Of a DNA stretch of 64,000 nucleotides, positions 1 to 8,071 are shown in pieces. Position 1 is the stretch's first letter. The number at the start of each line of letters is the position of its first letter. The notes under the pieces are model-generated. The model was given only the letters and a program-made list of their open reading frames with translations, searched no databases and had not been told where the DNA came from. The position numbers and the translations under genes were made by a program. This stretch comes from Pseudomonas sp. A-RE-19. Lineage in GTDB: Bacteria > Pseudomonadota > Gammaproteobacteria > Pseudomonadales > Pseudomonadaceae. The stretch covers positions 1-64,000 of the forward strand of contig NZ_JAHBDQ010000020.1 in the NCBI RefSeq assembly GCF_019956555.1, given 5' to 3'.

Positions 1-80
1 GCCGAAGGCTGCGATCTTTTGATCTTGTTTCTAAAAGCTGAATCAAGATCAAAAGATCGCAGCCTTCGGCAGCTCCTACA
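1..80. repeat. REP palindrome, 'ctgcgatcttttgatc' family
   Basis: Two inverted arms with the core gccgaaggctgcgatcttt and its complement face each other across a short spacer. The right arm ends in the gcagctcctaca motif. The same unit recurs at 33605-33690, 35330-35428 and 41101-41200, so this is a dispersed family. The left end is cut by the window edge. Pairs of facing REPs of this kind are typical of fluorescent pseudomonads. Confidence 0.85.
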
Positions 81-107
81 GAGGGAATTATGTGCGCACA
101 CGGGAAA

Positions 108-136
108 CAAAAAAGGCAGCCTTTGGGCTGCCTTCG
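108..136 (-). terminator. Rho-independent terminator of the SDR gene
   Basis: Read on the minus strand, a 7-bp GC stem (ggcagcc/ggctgcc, 115-121 with 126-132) with a 4-base loop is followed by six T residues. It lies about 20 bases past the stop codon of the dehydrogenase ending at 156. Confidence 0.85.
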
Positions 137-155
137 GTTTATTCGCAGAACCGGA

Positions 156-923
156 TCAGGACAAGAACCCGCCATCCACATTCAACGAAACCCCGGTCGT
201 GTAGCTCGACGCATCACTTGCCAAGTACAACACTGCACCAGCCATTTCACTCGGGTCCGCCACACGCTTGAGCGGAATCTGTTGCAGCGCCGTTTGCAAA
301 ATGGCGTCGTTCTTCACCAGCGCCGAAGCGAATTTGGTATCGGTCAGACCCGGCAGCAGGGCGTTGCAACGGATGCCAAACTGCGCGCATTCCTTGGCGA
401 AGACTTTGGTCATGTTGATCACGGCTGCCTTGGTCACCGAGTAGATGCCCTGGAAAATCCCCGGCGAGATGCCGTTGATCGAGGCGACGTTGATGATGCT
501 GCCGCCACCGTGTTCGCGCATCAACTTGCCGGCTTCCACCGACATGAAGAAGTAGCCGCGAATGTTCACGTCGACGGTTTTCTGGAAGGCGCTGAGGTCG
601 GTGTCCAGTACGTTGCAGAACTGCGGGTTGGTCGCGGCGTTGTTGACCAGAATGTCCAGGCGCCCGAATTGTTCGCGGATGGCGGCGAAGACTTGGGTGA
701 TCTGCTCCATTTCACCGATGTGGCAGGCAATGGCGGTGGCCTTGCCGCCGGCGGCGATGATCGCGTCGGCGACGTGCTGGCAACCGTCGAGTTTGCGGCT
801 CGAGACGATCACGTGGGCGCCTTGCTGCGCGAGCAGTTTGGCGATGGCTTCACCGATGCCGCGGCTGGCGCCGGAGACGAAAGCGATCTTGCCGTCGAGG
901 TCGAACAACTGAGTCTTGGACAT
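156..923 (-). CDS. Short-chain dehydrogenase/reductase (SDR), 255 aa
   Basis: This is a classical SDR, an NAD(P)-dependent oxidoreductase of the cytoplasm. The cofactor motif GASRGIG is at residues 18-24, NNAA is at 94-97, and the catalytic set N120, S148, Y161, K165 is complete. The C-terminal part (YTTGVSLNVDGG) is also typical. Length is normal for the family. An AAGGA ribosome site precedes the ATG. It sits 38 bases downstream of the APH-fold phosphotransferase on the same strand, so the two are probably one operon. In pseudomonads such pairs often accompany acyl-CoA metabolism, but the substrate cannot be read from the sequence. The terminator at 108-136 ends the unit. Confidence 0.9.
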   Translation of the reverse strand: MSKTQLFDLDGKIAFVSGASRGIGEAIAKLLAQQGAHVIVSSRKLDGCQHVADAIIAAGGKATAIACHIGEMEQITQVFAAIREQFGRLDILVNNAATNPQFCNVLDTDLSAFQKTVDVNIRGYFFMSVEAGKLMREHGGGSIINVASINGISPGIFQGIYSVTKAAVINMTKVFAKECAQFGIRCNALLPGLTDTKFASALVKNDAILQTALQQIPLKRVADPSEMAGAVLYLASDASSYTTGVSLNVDGGFLS

Positions 924-961
924 GATTTTTCCTTGTTTTTGGGCCCGATCAGCGGCCGTGA

Positions 962-2029
962 TCAGAGGCTGGATTTCGAGATGACTTGCAGGCTCATCTG
1001 CTCCAGCAGTTTGTTCATGTGAATGAACTGCGCGAAGCGTTTGTCCTGGGTCTGACCATGGAAGAAGCGGTAGTAGATCTGCTGCACGATGCCGGCCAGG
1101 CGGAACAGGCCGTAGGTGTAGTAGAAGTCGAAGTTGTCGATCTGGATGCCGGCGCGCTCGGCGTAGTAATCGACGAACTCACGGCGAGTCAGCATGCCGG
1201 GCGCGTGGCTTGGCTGGCGGCGCATCAATTGCACCGGCGCCGGGTCGTCGGCTTCGATCCAGTAGGCGAGGGTGTTGCCCAGGTCCATCAGCGGGTCGCC
1301 GAGGGTGGTCAGTTCCCAGTCCAGCACGCCGATGATCTGCATCGGGTTGCTCGGGTCGAGGATCACGTTGTCGAAGCGGTAATCGTTGTGGACGATGCTT
1401 GACGTCGGGTGATCGGCCGGCATCTTGTCGTTGAGCCAGTCCTTCACCGCCTCCCACTTCGGTGCATCCGGGGTCAGGGCTTTTTCGTAGCGCTCGCTCC
1501 AGCCTTTGATTTGCCGGGCGACATAACCTTCGGGTTTGCCCAGGTCACCCAGGCCATAGGCCTTGTAGTCGACCTGATGCAGTTCTACGAACTTGTCGAT
1601 GAAGCTCTTGCACAAGGCTTCGGTCTTCGCTGAATCAAGGCCCAGCTCCGGCGGCAGTTCGGCGCGCAGGATGATGCCCTTGACCCGTTCCATCACATAG
1701 AACTCGGCGCCGATCACCGATTCGTCAGTGCAGTGCACATAGGCTTTGGGGCAATAGGGGAAACCGTCCCGCAGCTGATTGAGAATGCGGAATTCGCGGC
1801 CCATGTCGTGGGCGGACTTGGCCTTGTGACCGAACGGTGGCCGGCGCAGGACGAATTCCTGTTCGGGGTATTCCAGCAGGTAAGTCAGGTTCGACGCACC
1901 GCCCGGAAACTGGCTGATCACAGGCAAGCCGCTCAGGCCCGGAATGTGCGCCTTGAGGTACGGATCGATCAGGCTGGCATCGAGCTCTTCGCCGGAGCGG
2001 ATACGGGTGGACTGGTCAGTAAGCGCCAT
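962..2029 (-). CDS. Phosphotransferase family protein (APH fold, ACAD10/11-like), 355 aa
   Basis: The protein has the aminoglycoside-phosphotransferase/choline-kinase fold. The catalytic loop HNDYRFDN is at residues 214-221 and the metal-binding LDWE at 236-239. Its closest known relatives by motif and length are the APH-like proteins paired with acyl-CoA dehydrogenases (the N-terminal half of eukaryotic ACAD10/11), rather than true antibiotic-modifying enzymes. It is followed by the SDR gene on the same strand, which fits a small catabolic operon. The real substrate is unknown; a role with hydroxylated acyl-CoA intermediates is inference from family knowledge. No resistance function should be assumed. 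Confidence 0.85.
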   Translation of the reverse strand: MALTDQSTRIRSGEELDASLIDPYLKAHIPGLSGLPVISQFPGGASNLTYLLEYPEQEFVLRRPPFGHKAKSAHDMGREFRILNQLRDGFPYCPKAYVHCTDESVIGAEFYVMERVKGIILRAELPPELGLDSAKTEALCKSFIDKFVELHQVDYKAYGLGDLGKPEGYVARQIKGWSERYEKALTPDAPKWEAVKDWLNDKMPADHPTSSIVHNDYRFDNVILDPSNPMQIIGVLDWELTTLGDPLMDLGNTLAYWIEADDPAPVQLMRRQPSHAPGMLTRREFVDYYAERAGIQIDNFDFYYTYGLFRLAGIVQQIYYRFFHGQTQDKRFAQFIHMNKLLEQMSLQVISKSSL

Positions 2030-2218
2030 GCTTATCCCTTCTGCTTATTTTGGAGGCCAGACATCATTGGCTAATCTAATGGTGCGCCGGGGTGGTCACA
2101 AGCGCGGCACGGTCTTATAGGTTAGCGTGTTGCCGGATAATCAGCGTTCCTGATGTGCGCGAACAGGCTCGGCGGACTATGGTTCAGGGGAGTACCGCTT
2201 CGAGGAAGGAGATTCGAC

Positions 2219-2614
2219 ATGGGCTGTCCGCAAGTTTGCGCCACCGCGACCCTGCAATGCAGTTTCGGCGCGGCGCCGGCAGTACTCAACGTGCTGCCGG
2301 TGAACCGCATAATGACCGGTGGCATGCCGGCGGCGAACATCATGGACCACATTCCGCTGGTGAACGTCATGCCGTTCGGCACATGCATGAGCATGGCCAA
2401 CCCGATGGTCGCGGCCGCCACCGCCGCAGCGCTTGGAGTACTGACGCCAATGCCATGCATCCCGGCCACCGCCACCCCCTGGATTCCTGGCGGCGCGCCG
2501 ACCCTGCTGCTGGGCGGCATGCCGGCCATCGACGCCAACAGCACCCTGATGTGCAACTGGGCCGGAGTGATCAAAATCGCGATGCCGGGCCAGATGCAGA
2601 TGCTGATTCCCTGA
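2219..2614 (+). CDS. PAAR-like protein (DUF4280 type), T6SS spike tip candidate, 131 aa
   Basis: Short, Gly/Pro/Met-rich protein with the pattern of DUF4280 PAAR-like proteins: a MGCPQVC start, NVLPVNRIMTGG, a block of alternating Ala (VAAATAAALGVLTPMPC) and LLLGGMPAIDA. PAAR-type proteins cap the VgrG trimer and sharpen the T6SS spike. The start at 2219 is chosen because an AGGAAGGAG ribosome site lies 6-14 bases upstream; an in-frame ATG at 2153 has none. The protein ends after the PAAR-like fold, so no toxin domain is attached. It is on the plus strand and faces the vgrG-MORN arm. Confidence 0.8.
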   Translation: MGCPQVCATATLQCSFGAAPAVLNVLPVNRIMTGGMPAANIMDHIPLVNVMPFGTCMSMANPMVAAATAAALGVLTPMPCIPATATPWIPGGAPTLLLGGMPAIDANSTLMCNWAGVIKIAMPGQMQMLIP

Positions 2615-2628
2615 CTCACACGATCAAA

Positions 2629-2789
2629 CTGTGGGAGTGGGCTTGCTCGCGAAGGCGGCATGTCGGGCGGCATTGAAGTTGAATGTGCCGGCCTCATCGC
2701 GAGCAGGCTCGCTCCCACAGGGGATTTCGGTTGAACACAGTATTGGTGTAAGACTGAGATCAAAATGTGGGAGCGAGCCTGCTCGCGAT
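2629..2789. repeat. Cluster of three REP elements (gtgggagcgagcctgctcgcga family)
   Basis: Three copies of the gtgggagNgNgcNtgctcgcga unit in alternating orientation (2631-2654, about 2695-2720 inverted, 2767-2789). They fill the convergent gap between the PAAR-like gene and the MORN gene and may also end transcription. Further copies are at 18122-18216, 36021-36116 and, as a variant, 60477-60571. Confidence 0.85.
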
Positions 2790-2816
2790 ATGGCCATGAC
2801 ATTCACCACAACAGGC

Positions 2817-3359
2817 TCAGGCCTCAGCAGGATCACTCCAGCGCCTGAACCACCAGCGCACCCTCGAAATCGGCTTGCCCTCGGCGTCCAGTGGTCGCCC
2901 ATCGGCGGCGAAGCCTTGTTCCGGTTCGAGCAATTGGCCGTTGAGATAACGGGCCTCGACGGCGGGTTTGCCATTGGGATGAAAGCGCTGATACCGGCCC
3001 TCGCGCACACCATCGCGGTAGAACTCGGCTTCGGCCAATTGCCCATCGGGAAAGTAATTGAACGCCTCGCCATGCAGCAGCCCTCGGCGGTAAGTCGCCT
3101 TGCGCTGCAGCCAGCCTTGCGCCGCATAGAAACTGGCGATCCCCTGCAGCTTGTCACGGACAAACGGCAGCTGCGCCGAGACCTTGCCGTTAGGGTGGTA
3201 GAGCAGCGTCATGCCTTGAAGCTCGCCCTGGCTGTAGTGCAAATCGGCTTGTGCGCGCCCGTCATCCTTGATGTGCAGCGCCCCGTCGAGCTGGCCATCG
3301 AGTAAGCGACCTTTGAGCTGTTTATCGTTCTGCTGCAAATCCAGCGGCGTGACGGCCAT
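2817..3359 (-). CDS. MORN-repeat / YwqK-like protein downstream of vgrG, 180 aa
   Basis: The protein is built of about six short repeats of the type YHPNGKVSAQ, NYFPDGQLAEA and FHPNGKPAVEA, the MORN/YwqK pattern. It has no signal peptide and no membrane segment. It starts 12 bases after the vgrG stop with an AAGGAG site, so it is almost certainly translated together with vgrG. Proteins of this repeat type are often annotated as YwqK-family antitoxins, and they are frequent next to vgrG genes. Here it could be an adaptor, an accessory spike protein or an immunity protein; the sequence does not decide. The C-terminal 30 residues (RVRWWFRRW) are basic and aromatic. Confidence 0.75.
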   Translation of the reverse strand: MAVTPLDLQQNDKQLKGRLLDGQLDGALHIKDDGRAQADLHYSQGELQGMTLLYHPNGKVSAQLPFVRDKLQGIASFYAAQGWLQRKATYRRGLLHGEAFNYFPDGQLAEAEFYRDGVREGRYQRFHPNGKPAVEARYLNGQLLEPEQGFAADGRPLDAEGKPISRVRWWFRRWSDPAEA

Positions 3360-3371
3360 GGGTTCTCCTTG

Positions 3372-5381
3372 TCAGTTGACCTGCACCAGACCACCCTTGA
3401 TGGTCAACATGCCGCCACCATCCACGGTTTGCGAAGCGGCGCCCTTGTTGGTCAGGCTGATCCCGGCATCGTTGGTCATTGTCGTGCCGGCCTTGTTCTC
3501 CAATGAGGTGCCAGCCTGATTGCTCAGGGACGTACCGGCCTTCTGACTGATCGAGGTGCTGGCCTGAGCCGCCAGATCGGCGCCACTCTTGATCGTGAAG
3601 CTGCCGCCGCTTTGCAGGGTCAGGGTGCCCGTCACTTTGATGGTCAGATTGCCGTCCACCGTCAGGCTGTAATCACCGGTGACCTTGTGCGTGTAATTGC
3701 CACCGGTGCTGTGGGTCTGATCAGCACCCACGGTCACCGTGCGACTGTCCTTCACATCGAGAGTGTCGCTCCCCGTCTGGATGGTCACGCTGCGTTTGCC
3801 TTTCTCCAGGGTCACGGTCTCGTCGCCTTCTTTCACCGTGCGGGTGCGGGCGTTCTGTACCGTGAGGGTTTCGTCGTGGCCGACAGTGGCAGTGGTGTCG
3901 TTCAGCACGTTGATCTTGAAATCCTTCTGCGCCTGGAGAAACACCTCTTCGGCGTCCTTCTTGTCCTCGAAGCGCAATTCGTTGAAACCGCCGCCGCCCT
4001 TGGACGATTGGGTCTTGATCCCGGACTGGGTCTGATTCGCCGGCAGCGCATAGGGCAGGGCGTTGTCGCCGTTGTAGACGCAGCCGGTCACCAGCGGTCG
4101 GTCTGGATCACCATCGATAAACGTCACGATGACTTCCTGGCCGATCCGCGGTACGAACTGCATGCCGAAACCCTTGCCGCTCCAGGGCAACACCACCCGC
4201 ACCCAACAGGAACTGGCCTCGTCGTTCTTGCCGTCGCGATCCCAGGGGAACTGCAACTTGATGCGGCCGTATTCGTCAGTCCAGATTTCTTCACCGGACT
4301 TGCCGACGACGATGGCGGTCTGGGTGTGCATTCGCGGCTTCAGTGTGGTTCTCGCCGGGCGAAAAGGCGTGGCCTTGGGGATGGCTTCGAAGCGGTTGCG
4401 ATAACTGTCATGGCTGGCTTCGTGAGTCACCGCTGTCACCACCCAATCGATATTCAACGTCGAATCATCGTGCCCGGCGAGGGTGAACCAATGCCCCGGC
4501 ACCAGCCAGCGGCAGTCGCTCTCACCGACAAAGCGCTTCTCCTGACTGCGCAAACCGTCGACCCGTTGCTTGGTCAGCGCATCGCCCCGAGCCTTGGCGT
4601 TGTAACCGCCTGGATGCTCGTATATCGACCGTGGCCCGGCCACCGCTTCAGCCTGGCCGTACAGCGAAGTGGTCGGGGTGGTGAACTCGTAATCCGTCGC
4701 TCGATACACCCCGGCCACCGCCTGTACGCAGACCTGCCCGGAGCGAATGCCGTGCAGTTCACGTTCGCCCAACTGCTGGCCGAGATAGCTCACCTTGGGT
4801 CCATTGGGTATCGGCACAAACGCATCGTTACTGTCACCCAGCACCAGCGTGTGCTTGCCGGCTTCGTGGGTGAAAAACCAGAAAATGCCTTCTTCTTCCA
4901 GTAACCGCGAAACGAACGCGAAATCGGTTTCGCCGTACTGCACGCAGTATTCGCGCGGGGTGTAGCTGCCGGTGAGTGAGAGTTTGTAGTCGGTGAAGGC
5001 GTGGGCCTTGAAAATCGTGGTGACGATGTCTGAAGTGCTGAGGTTCTGGAACACACGGTTGTTGCTGGCCAGGGTCAGCCACCAGAGCCAGGGCCGTAGC
5101 ACGAGTTGATAGCGTTCGGCGGTTGCATCGGCGGGCAATTGGCGGATTTCGGCGACCAGCGCATCTATCGGGCGGGTGAGGGCGTCGTTGTGCAACGTGG
5201 TAGTGAGGTGGGTGGCGATGGCGCTGGTCAGAGTGAGCGAGGCGCCATCGTTGAGTCCGTTCAAGGTCTGCGAACCCAGCGCATTGAGGGTTTCTTCGCC
5301 GGACAGCGACTCAGGGAATAGCGCCGACAGCGAGGCGGCGGTGAGGGAAAGGCTGGTATTGCTGTCGGTGGTGCGGGGCAT
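3372..5381 (-). CDS. vgrG: T6SS spike protein VgrG (TssI), 669 aa
   Basis: Trimeric spike that sits on the Hcp tube. The N-terminal gp27-like part includes YTPREYCVQYGETDFAFVSR and EEEGIFWFF. The gp5-like OB-fold begins around DEYGRIKLQFPWDRDG and continues through FVPRIGQEVIVTFIDGDPD. The C-terminal third is a beta-helical needle of T/V/G-rich repeats, ending in a run of near-identical AGTSLxN units. No catalytic C-terminal extension is visible, so this is a structural (non-evolved) VgrG that must carry cargo non-covalently. It lies directly downstream of four unrecognised genes and clpV, and just upstream of the MORN gene. A GAGG ribosome site supports the ATG at 5381. Confidence 0.97.
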   Translation of the reverse strand: MPRTTDSNTSLSLTAASLSALFPESLSGEETLNALGSQTLNGLNDGASLTLTSAIATHLTTTLHNDALTRPIDALVAEIRQLPADATAERYQLVLRPWLWWLTLASNNRVFQNLSTSDIVTTIFKAHAFTDYKLSLTGSYTPREYCVQYGETDFAFVSRLLEEEGIFWFFTHEAGKHTLVLGDSNDAFVPIPNGPKVSYLGQQLGERELHGIRSGQVCVQAVAGVYRATDYEFTTPTTSLYGQAEAVAGPRSIYEHPGGYNAKARGDALTKQRVDGLRSQEKRFVGESDCRWLVPGHWFTLAGHDDSTLNIDWVVTAVTHEASHDSYRNRFEAIPKATPFRPARTTLKPRMHTQTAIVVGKSGEEIWTDEYGRIKLQFPWDRDGKNDEASSCWVRVVLPWSGKGFGMQFVPRIGQEVIVTFIDGDPDRPLVTGCVYNGDNALPYALPANQTQSGIKTQSSKGGGGFNELRFEDKKDAEEVFLQAQKDFKINVLNDTTATVGHDETLTVQNARTRTVKEGDETVTLEKGKRSVTIQTGSDTLDVKDSRTVTVGADQTHSTGGNYTHKVTGDYSLTVDGNLTIKVTGTLTLQSGGSFTIKSGADLAAQASTSISQKAGTSLSNQAGTSLENKAGTTMTNDAGISLTNKGAASQTVDGGGMLTIKGGLVQVN

Positions 5382-5424
5382 TGGGTGGCCTCAAGTGGAT
5401 ATAACCGATTGCGGGGCATCTGCT

Positions 5425-6093
5425 TCAGGACGAGACGTCAAACAGAATAGGACGATGATCCGGCCCGCTCATATCGAATTCATTGGCCAGCCCGGTGATG
5501 TCAATTGTGGTGACTTTCACGTCTGCGGATGCGAGTACCCAATCCAGTATTCCGCCCTTGGCGTGGGTCTGTTGTCCGCCCCAGCATTCGTATGCGAGCC
5601 CCGCGGTTTCCACTTGACCGACATTGGCATAATCCAGGTTCATGTCTCCCGTCACGACCCAGCGCCCACCCAGAGCTGTGCAGGATTTGAGCTGGCTTTT
5701 GGTGAGACCGTTCTGTCCGGATTTGAAGTGTGCGAGAAAAACATATCCGGTGTAGCCGTTCACTCCTGTCGCCGCGATGGCAATCAGATCCCTGTTCAAA
5801 CCAAATAGTTTGCCTTGACTACAAATCTCGATCTGCGCGAATTCACTGACCATGACAATGTAGGCGTTCGAGTATCCACCCGCAAAAGCGGCAACCCTGT
5901 AGCTTGGATAAATTTCCGCCAGGTTGGATGCATAGTTATTGACTTGGGCTGAATGCACTTCGCACAAAAACAGAAGGTCAACGTTCCACTCCTTGTTCGA
6001 ACAGCACTTGCTGATGAAAAAGTCCACCTGCGCCTTTTTTTCGAGTGTAGAAGAACCGCCATTCTTTTCGATGTTGAAGCTTGCGATTCGCAT
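5425..6093 (-). CDS. Endonuclease/exonuclease/phosphatase (EEP) family protein, candidate T6SS effector, 222 aa
   Basis: The complete EEP active site can be read: N7 in SFNIEKN, E45 in LFLCE, H122 in AHFKSG, D150 and N152 in TGDMNLD, D184 in LDWVL and D212-H213 in GPDHRPI. This superfamily includes DNase I, CdtB, sphingomyelinases and inositol 5-phosphatases; which substrate applies here cannot be told. There is no signal peptide or membrane segment. The gene lies 43 bases upstream of vgrG in a tract of lower GC than the T6SS core, with an AAGGG ribosome site before ATG 6093. The position suggests a VgrG-borne cargo. A housekeeping nuclease is possible but unlikely in this position. No neighbouring gene looks like a cognate inhibitor, except perhaps the MORN gene. 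Confidence 0.75.
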   Translation of the reverse strand: MRIASFNIEKNGGSSTLEKKAQVDFFISKCCSNKEWNVDLLFLCEVHSAQVNNYASNLAEIYPSYRVAAFAGGYSNAYIVMVSEFAQIEICSQGKLFGLNRDLIAIAATGVNGYTGYVFLAHFKSGQNGLTKSQLKSCTALGGRWVVTGDMNLDYANVGQVETAGLAYECWGGQQTHAKGGILDWVLASADVKVTTIDITGLANEFDMSGPDHRPILFDVSS

Positions 6094-6166
6094 GTGTCAC
6101 CCTTGTTTAAGTCACGACGGTGGTGTGAGGATTGCATTGGCTGTTCTTATAAGAAGTCCATCGGCG

Positions 6167-7183
6167 TCATGCCCTGTCTGGAAATTTTGTTTTCACAAAT
6201 AATCGAAGCGCTGCCCGTGACACAGTCGGTATGGGGCAAAGGATCTCGAGCCCGGCCTCGGACCAGTAAGTGAAGTTTTTTGCGAGGGGGTGGGTCGAGG
6301 TGCTCGATGGTTTCGCGGGGTTATTGGAATCCCACACATCAATCGCAATACCCAGTCCTGTCTGTATCACCCCCAAGCTGGAGCCCACGCAAACAAAATA
6401 ATGGTCATATTCTGTCGACCCCATAACAGCGATTTCATAATTGTCGAAAAACTGGTCGAACACCAAGCTATGCACGACCGCGGCTGAACAGTGCAGGCAT
6501 CTACCGAATTTTTTTGGGGCCCTCATGACTATTGCACCGAACAGAGCCCAGAACTCCGGAGCGCGTAGCCCTTGTTTGTCGATGATCGGTTCTCTTTTTA
6601 ATAGACCCGATACGACGCCTCTTGGGATATCAGCGTATTTGTTGTCATCGGTGTATTTGTAGACGCCATGTTTGCCGGTGGGCAGATCAGTAATAGCTAT
6701 TTTCGACCATTCTGCTTGATGCCTGCTGATTTGAACCAGCAGGGCTGATGGGTCTTGGCTGGAGGAGCTGCTGGAGGAAGTGGCTGGGCTGCTGGAAGAG
6801 GAGCTTGCAACGTTCAAGCCGACAGGCGGCCGCGAAGGAGCAATAGCGACAGTTGGTATCCCAAGGCGTGGCGAAGACGAGCTGGTTACCACCGGGAGAG
6901 AGAGGATGGGTGGGTTAGCCTCCCTAGTGTATTTGTTCAGGTTTGCGTAAAGCGCCGAGGTGGGCTTGAGCTGAACATAACTGACCCCACTGTAGTTGAA
7001 TGCTTCAAGGCAGGCGCCGAGGAATGTGTCGATCGCTTGCTTGAGGAGCCTGTCATCGCCCTGGATTTTAAGCAGTAAACGAAGGACGAAGGCTGCAGAC
7101 TTGCTTTGTTCACTTTTATTGATGTGCCAGCGGATCGAGTCCCATGCTTTGATTGCCTGATCTATTGCCTCTCGGTAAGTCAT
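6167..7183 (-). CDS. Unknown protein with papain-like Cys-His-Asp pattern, candidate T6SS effector, 338 aa
   Basis: I do not recognise the family. An N-terminal region of about 90 residues is followed by a low-complexity Ser-rich linker (about 100-143) and a C-terminal domain. That domain shows FGRCLHCSAAVVHSL (C229/C232 at a helix start), EYDHYFVCVG (H261) and AIDVWDSN (D282). This order and spacing match papain-fold proteases, deamidases and transglutaminase-like toxins. The start at 7183 is chosen over an upstream in-frame codon at 7288 because AGGAAGG precedes it and the longer form would overlap the next gene. There is no signal peptide. The base composition is AT-richer than the T6SS core (27 G+C in 6421-6480 by hand count). 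An effector role is inference from position and motif. Confidence 0.6.
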   Translation of the reverse strand: MTYREAIDQAIKAWDSIRWHINKSEQSKSAAFVLRLLLKIQGDDRLLKQAIDTFLGACLEAFNYSGVSYVQLKPTSALYANLNKYTREANPPILSLPVVTSSSSPRLGIPTVAIAPSRPPVGLNVASSSSSSPATSSSSSSSQDPSALLVQISRHQAEWSKIAITDLPTGKHGVYKYTDDNKYADIPRGVVSGLLKREPIIDKQGLRAPEFWALFGAIVMRAPKKFGRCLHCSAAVVHSLVFDQFFDNYEIAVMGSTEYDHYFVCVGSSLGVIQTGLGIAIDVWDSNNPAKPSSTSTHPLAKNFTYWSEAGLEILCPIPTVSRAALRLFVKTKFPDRA

Positions 7184-7245
7184 GATCAATCGCCTTCCTG
7201 TTTTAGAGTGGCACTCGGGCTCTGGTATCGAGGTTCCTGAGTTCT

Positions 7246-7995
7246 CTAATAAGTGAAAAATGGCACGTAATCGACCCAGGATGTCCATTGCAAAGACTGC
7301 GTGCTATAGGTCTCTGTCAAACCGTTTCGAATACTGGTTTGGAGGTAAAAGTTAAAGGTTCCATTGATATTGATGCCGATGACCTGGCATGCATTTCCCC
7401 TTCGTGCTGTATGTAATGACTGCACGAGAATATAGGCGTCGGGGTTTTGCCCATTACCGGACTGTTCAGCCACTTCAGCGACTTCGGGTCTGAGCCAGGC
7501 GTTTTTTTGCAAAGCCATCCCAATGTCGGATTGATTGATGAGTTTACCCAGTCGGTTGAACTCATTATCTGCATTGGGCTGCAAATGCACCATCGAGTAG
7601 AGATTTCCGGTCCACTTCAAAATTAATACGGAACAACCGGTCTGTTGTTCTGTTACCCATAGTTTATTCGTTGCGGCCGGTACTTGTGCGGTCAGATTCA
7701 GGCGAGTGGGTGTCGTTGCAATATGGCCGCGCATCGGACTGATCAGGCCAGTGCAGCGGACGACGGCATCGGGTACGACTACCGGCAGGCCGGTATTGAG
7801 GAACGTCGAGACATGATGTTGAGTGGGTGAAATACGTATTTCACCCTGATAGGCCCCGAAATACAGAGGGACGCTTTGAGTATCTGCGCCCGCTAACCCA
7901 ATAACATAGACAGCATTTGCATTCAGAACTCCTAGTGGTTGAGTGCACAGGTTGTGGAGCATGCTCCGTGCGTGAAGCGTATCCGCGGCGGCCAT
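7246..7995 (-). CDS. Unknown protein with GC(S)...H deamidase-like motif, candidate T6SS effector, 249 aa
   Basis: No family is recognised over the whole length. The centre contains TEQQTGCSVLILKWTGNLYS followed by MVHLQP: C121 behind Gly on a buried strand and H137 sixteen residues later. That geometry (Gly-Cys, hydrophobic strand, turn, His) is the one shared by CNF1, BLF1 and CheD, which deamidate glutamine. The rest is beta-rich with no signal peptide or membrane segment. The start at ATG 7995 has AAAGGA upstream. It lies between two genes with papain-like patterns in the clpV-vgrG interval and shares their AT-richer composition. The deamidase idea rests on one motif and is tentative; a structural adaptor or chaperone is an alternative. 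Confidence 0.5.
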   Translation of the reverse strand: MAAADTLHARSMLHNLCTQPLGVLNANAVYVIGLAGADTQSVPLYFGAYQGEIRISPTQHHVSTFLNTGLPVVVPDAVVRCTGLISPMRGHIATTPTRLNLTAQVPAATNKLWVTEQQTGCSVLILKWTGNLYSMVHLQPNADNEFNRLGKLINQSDIGMALQKNAWLRPEVAEVAEQSGNGQNPDAYILVQSLHTARRGNACQVIGININGTFNFYLQTSIRNGLTETYSTQSLQWTSWVDYVPFFTY

Positions 7996-8071
7996 CGTTT
8001 ATTCCTTTTTCTGAATACAGGTTGTTCCGATGTCGGGGCGGCGTGTTTTGGCATTCAGTCCCGATAGTCGT

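Noticed and set aside
962..2029. Antibiotic-resistance aminoglycoside phosphotransferase
   Set aside because: Only the fold is shared. Length, sequence around the active site and the SDR neighbour fit the ACAD10/11-like group.
2629..2789. CRISPR-like repeat array
   Set aside because: The repeats alternate in orientation, are palindromic and have irregular spacing, which fits REP elements and not CRISPR.
6167..7288. Longer form of the 338-aa protein starting at 7288
   Set aside because: It would overlap the end of the upstream gene by 43 bases and lacks a ribosome site, whereas ATG 7183 has AGGAAGG.
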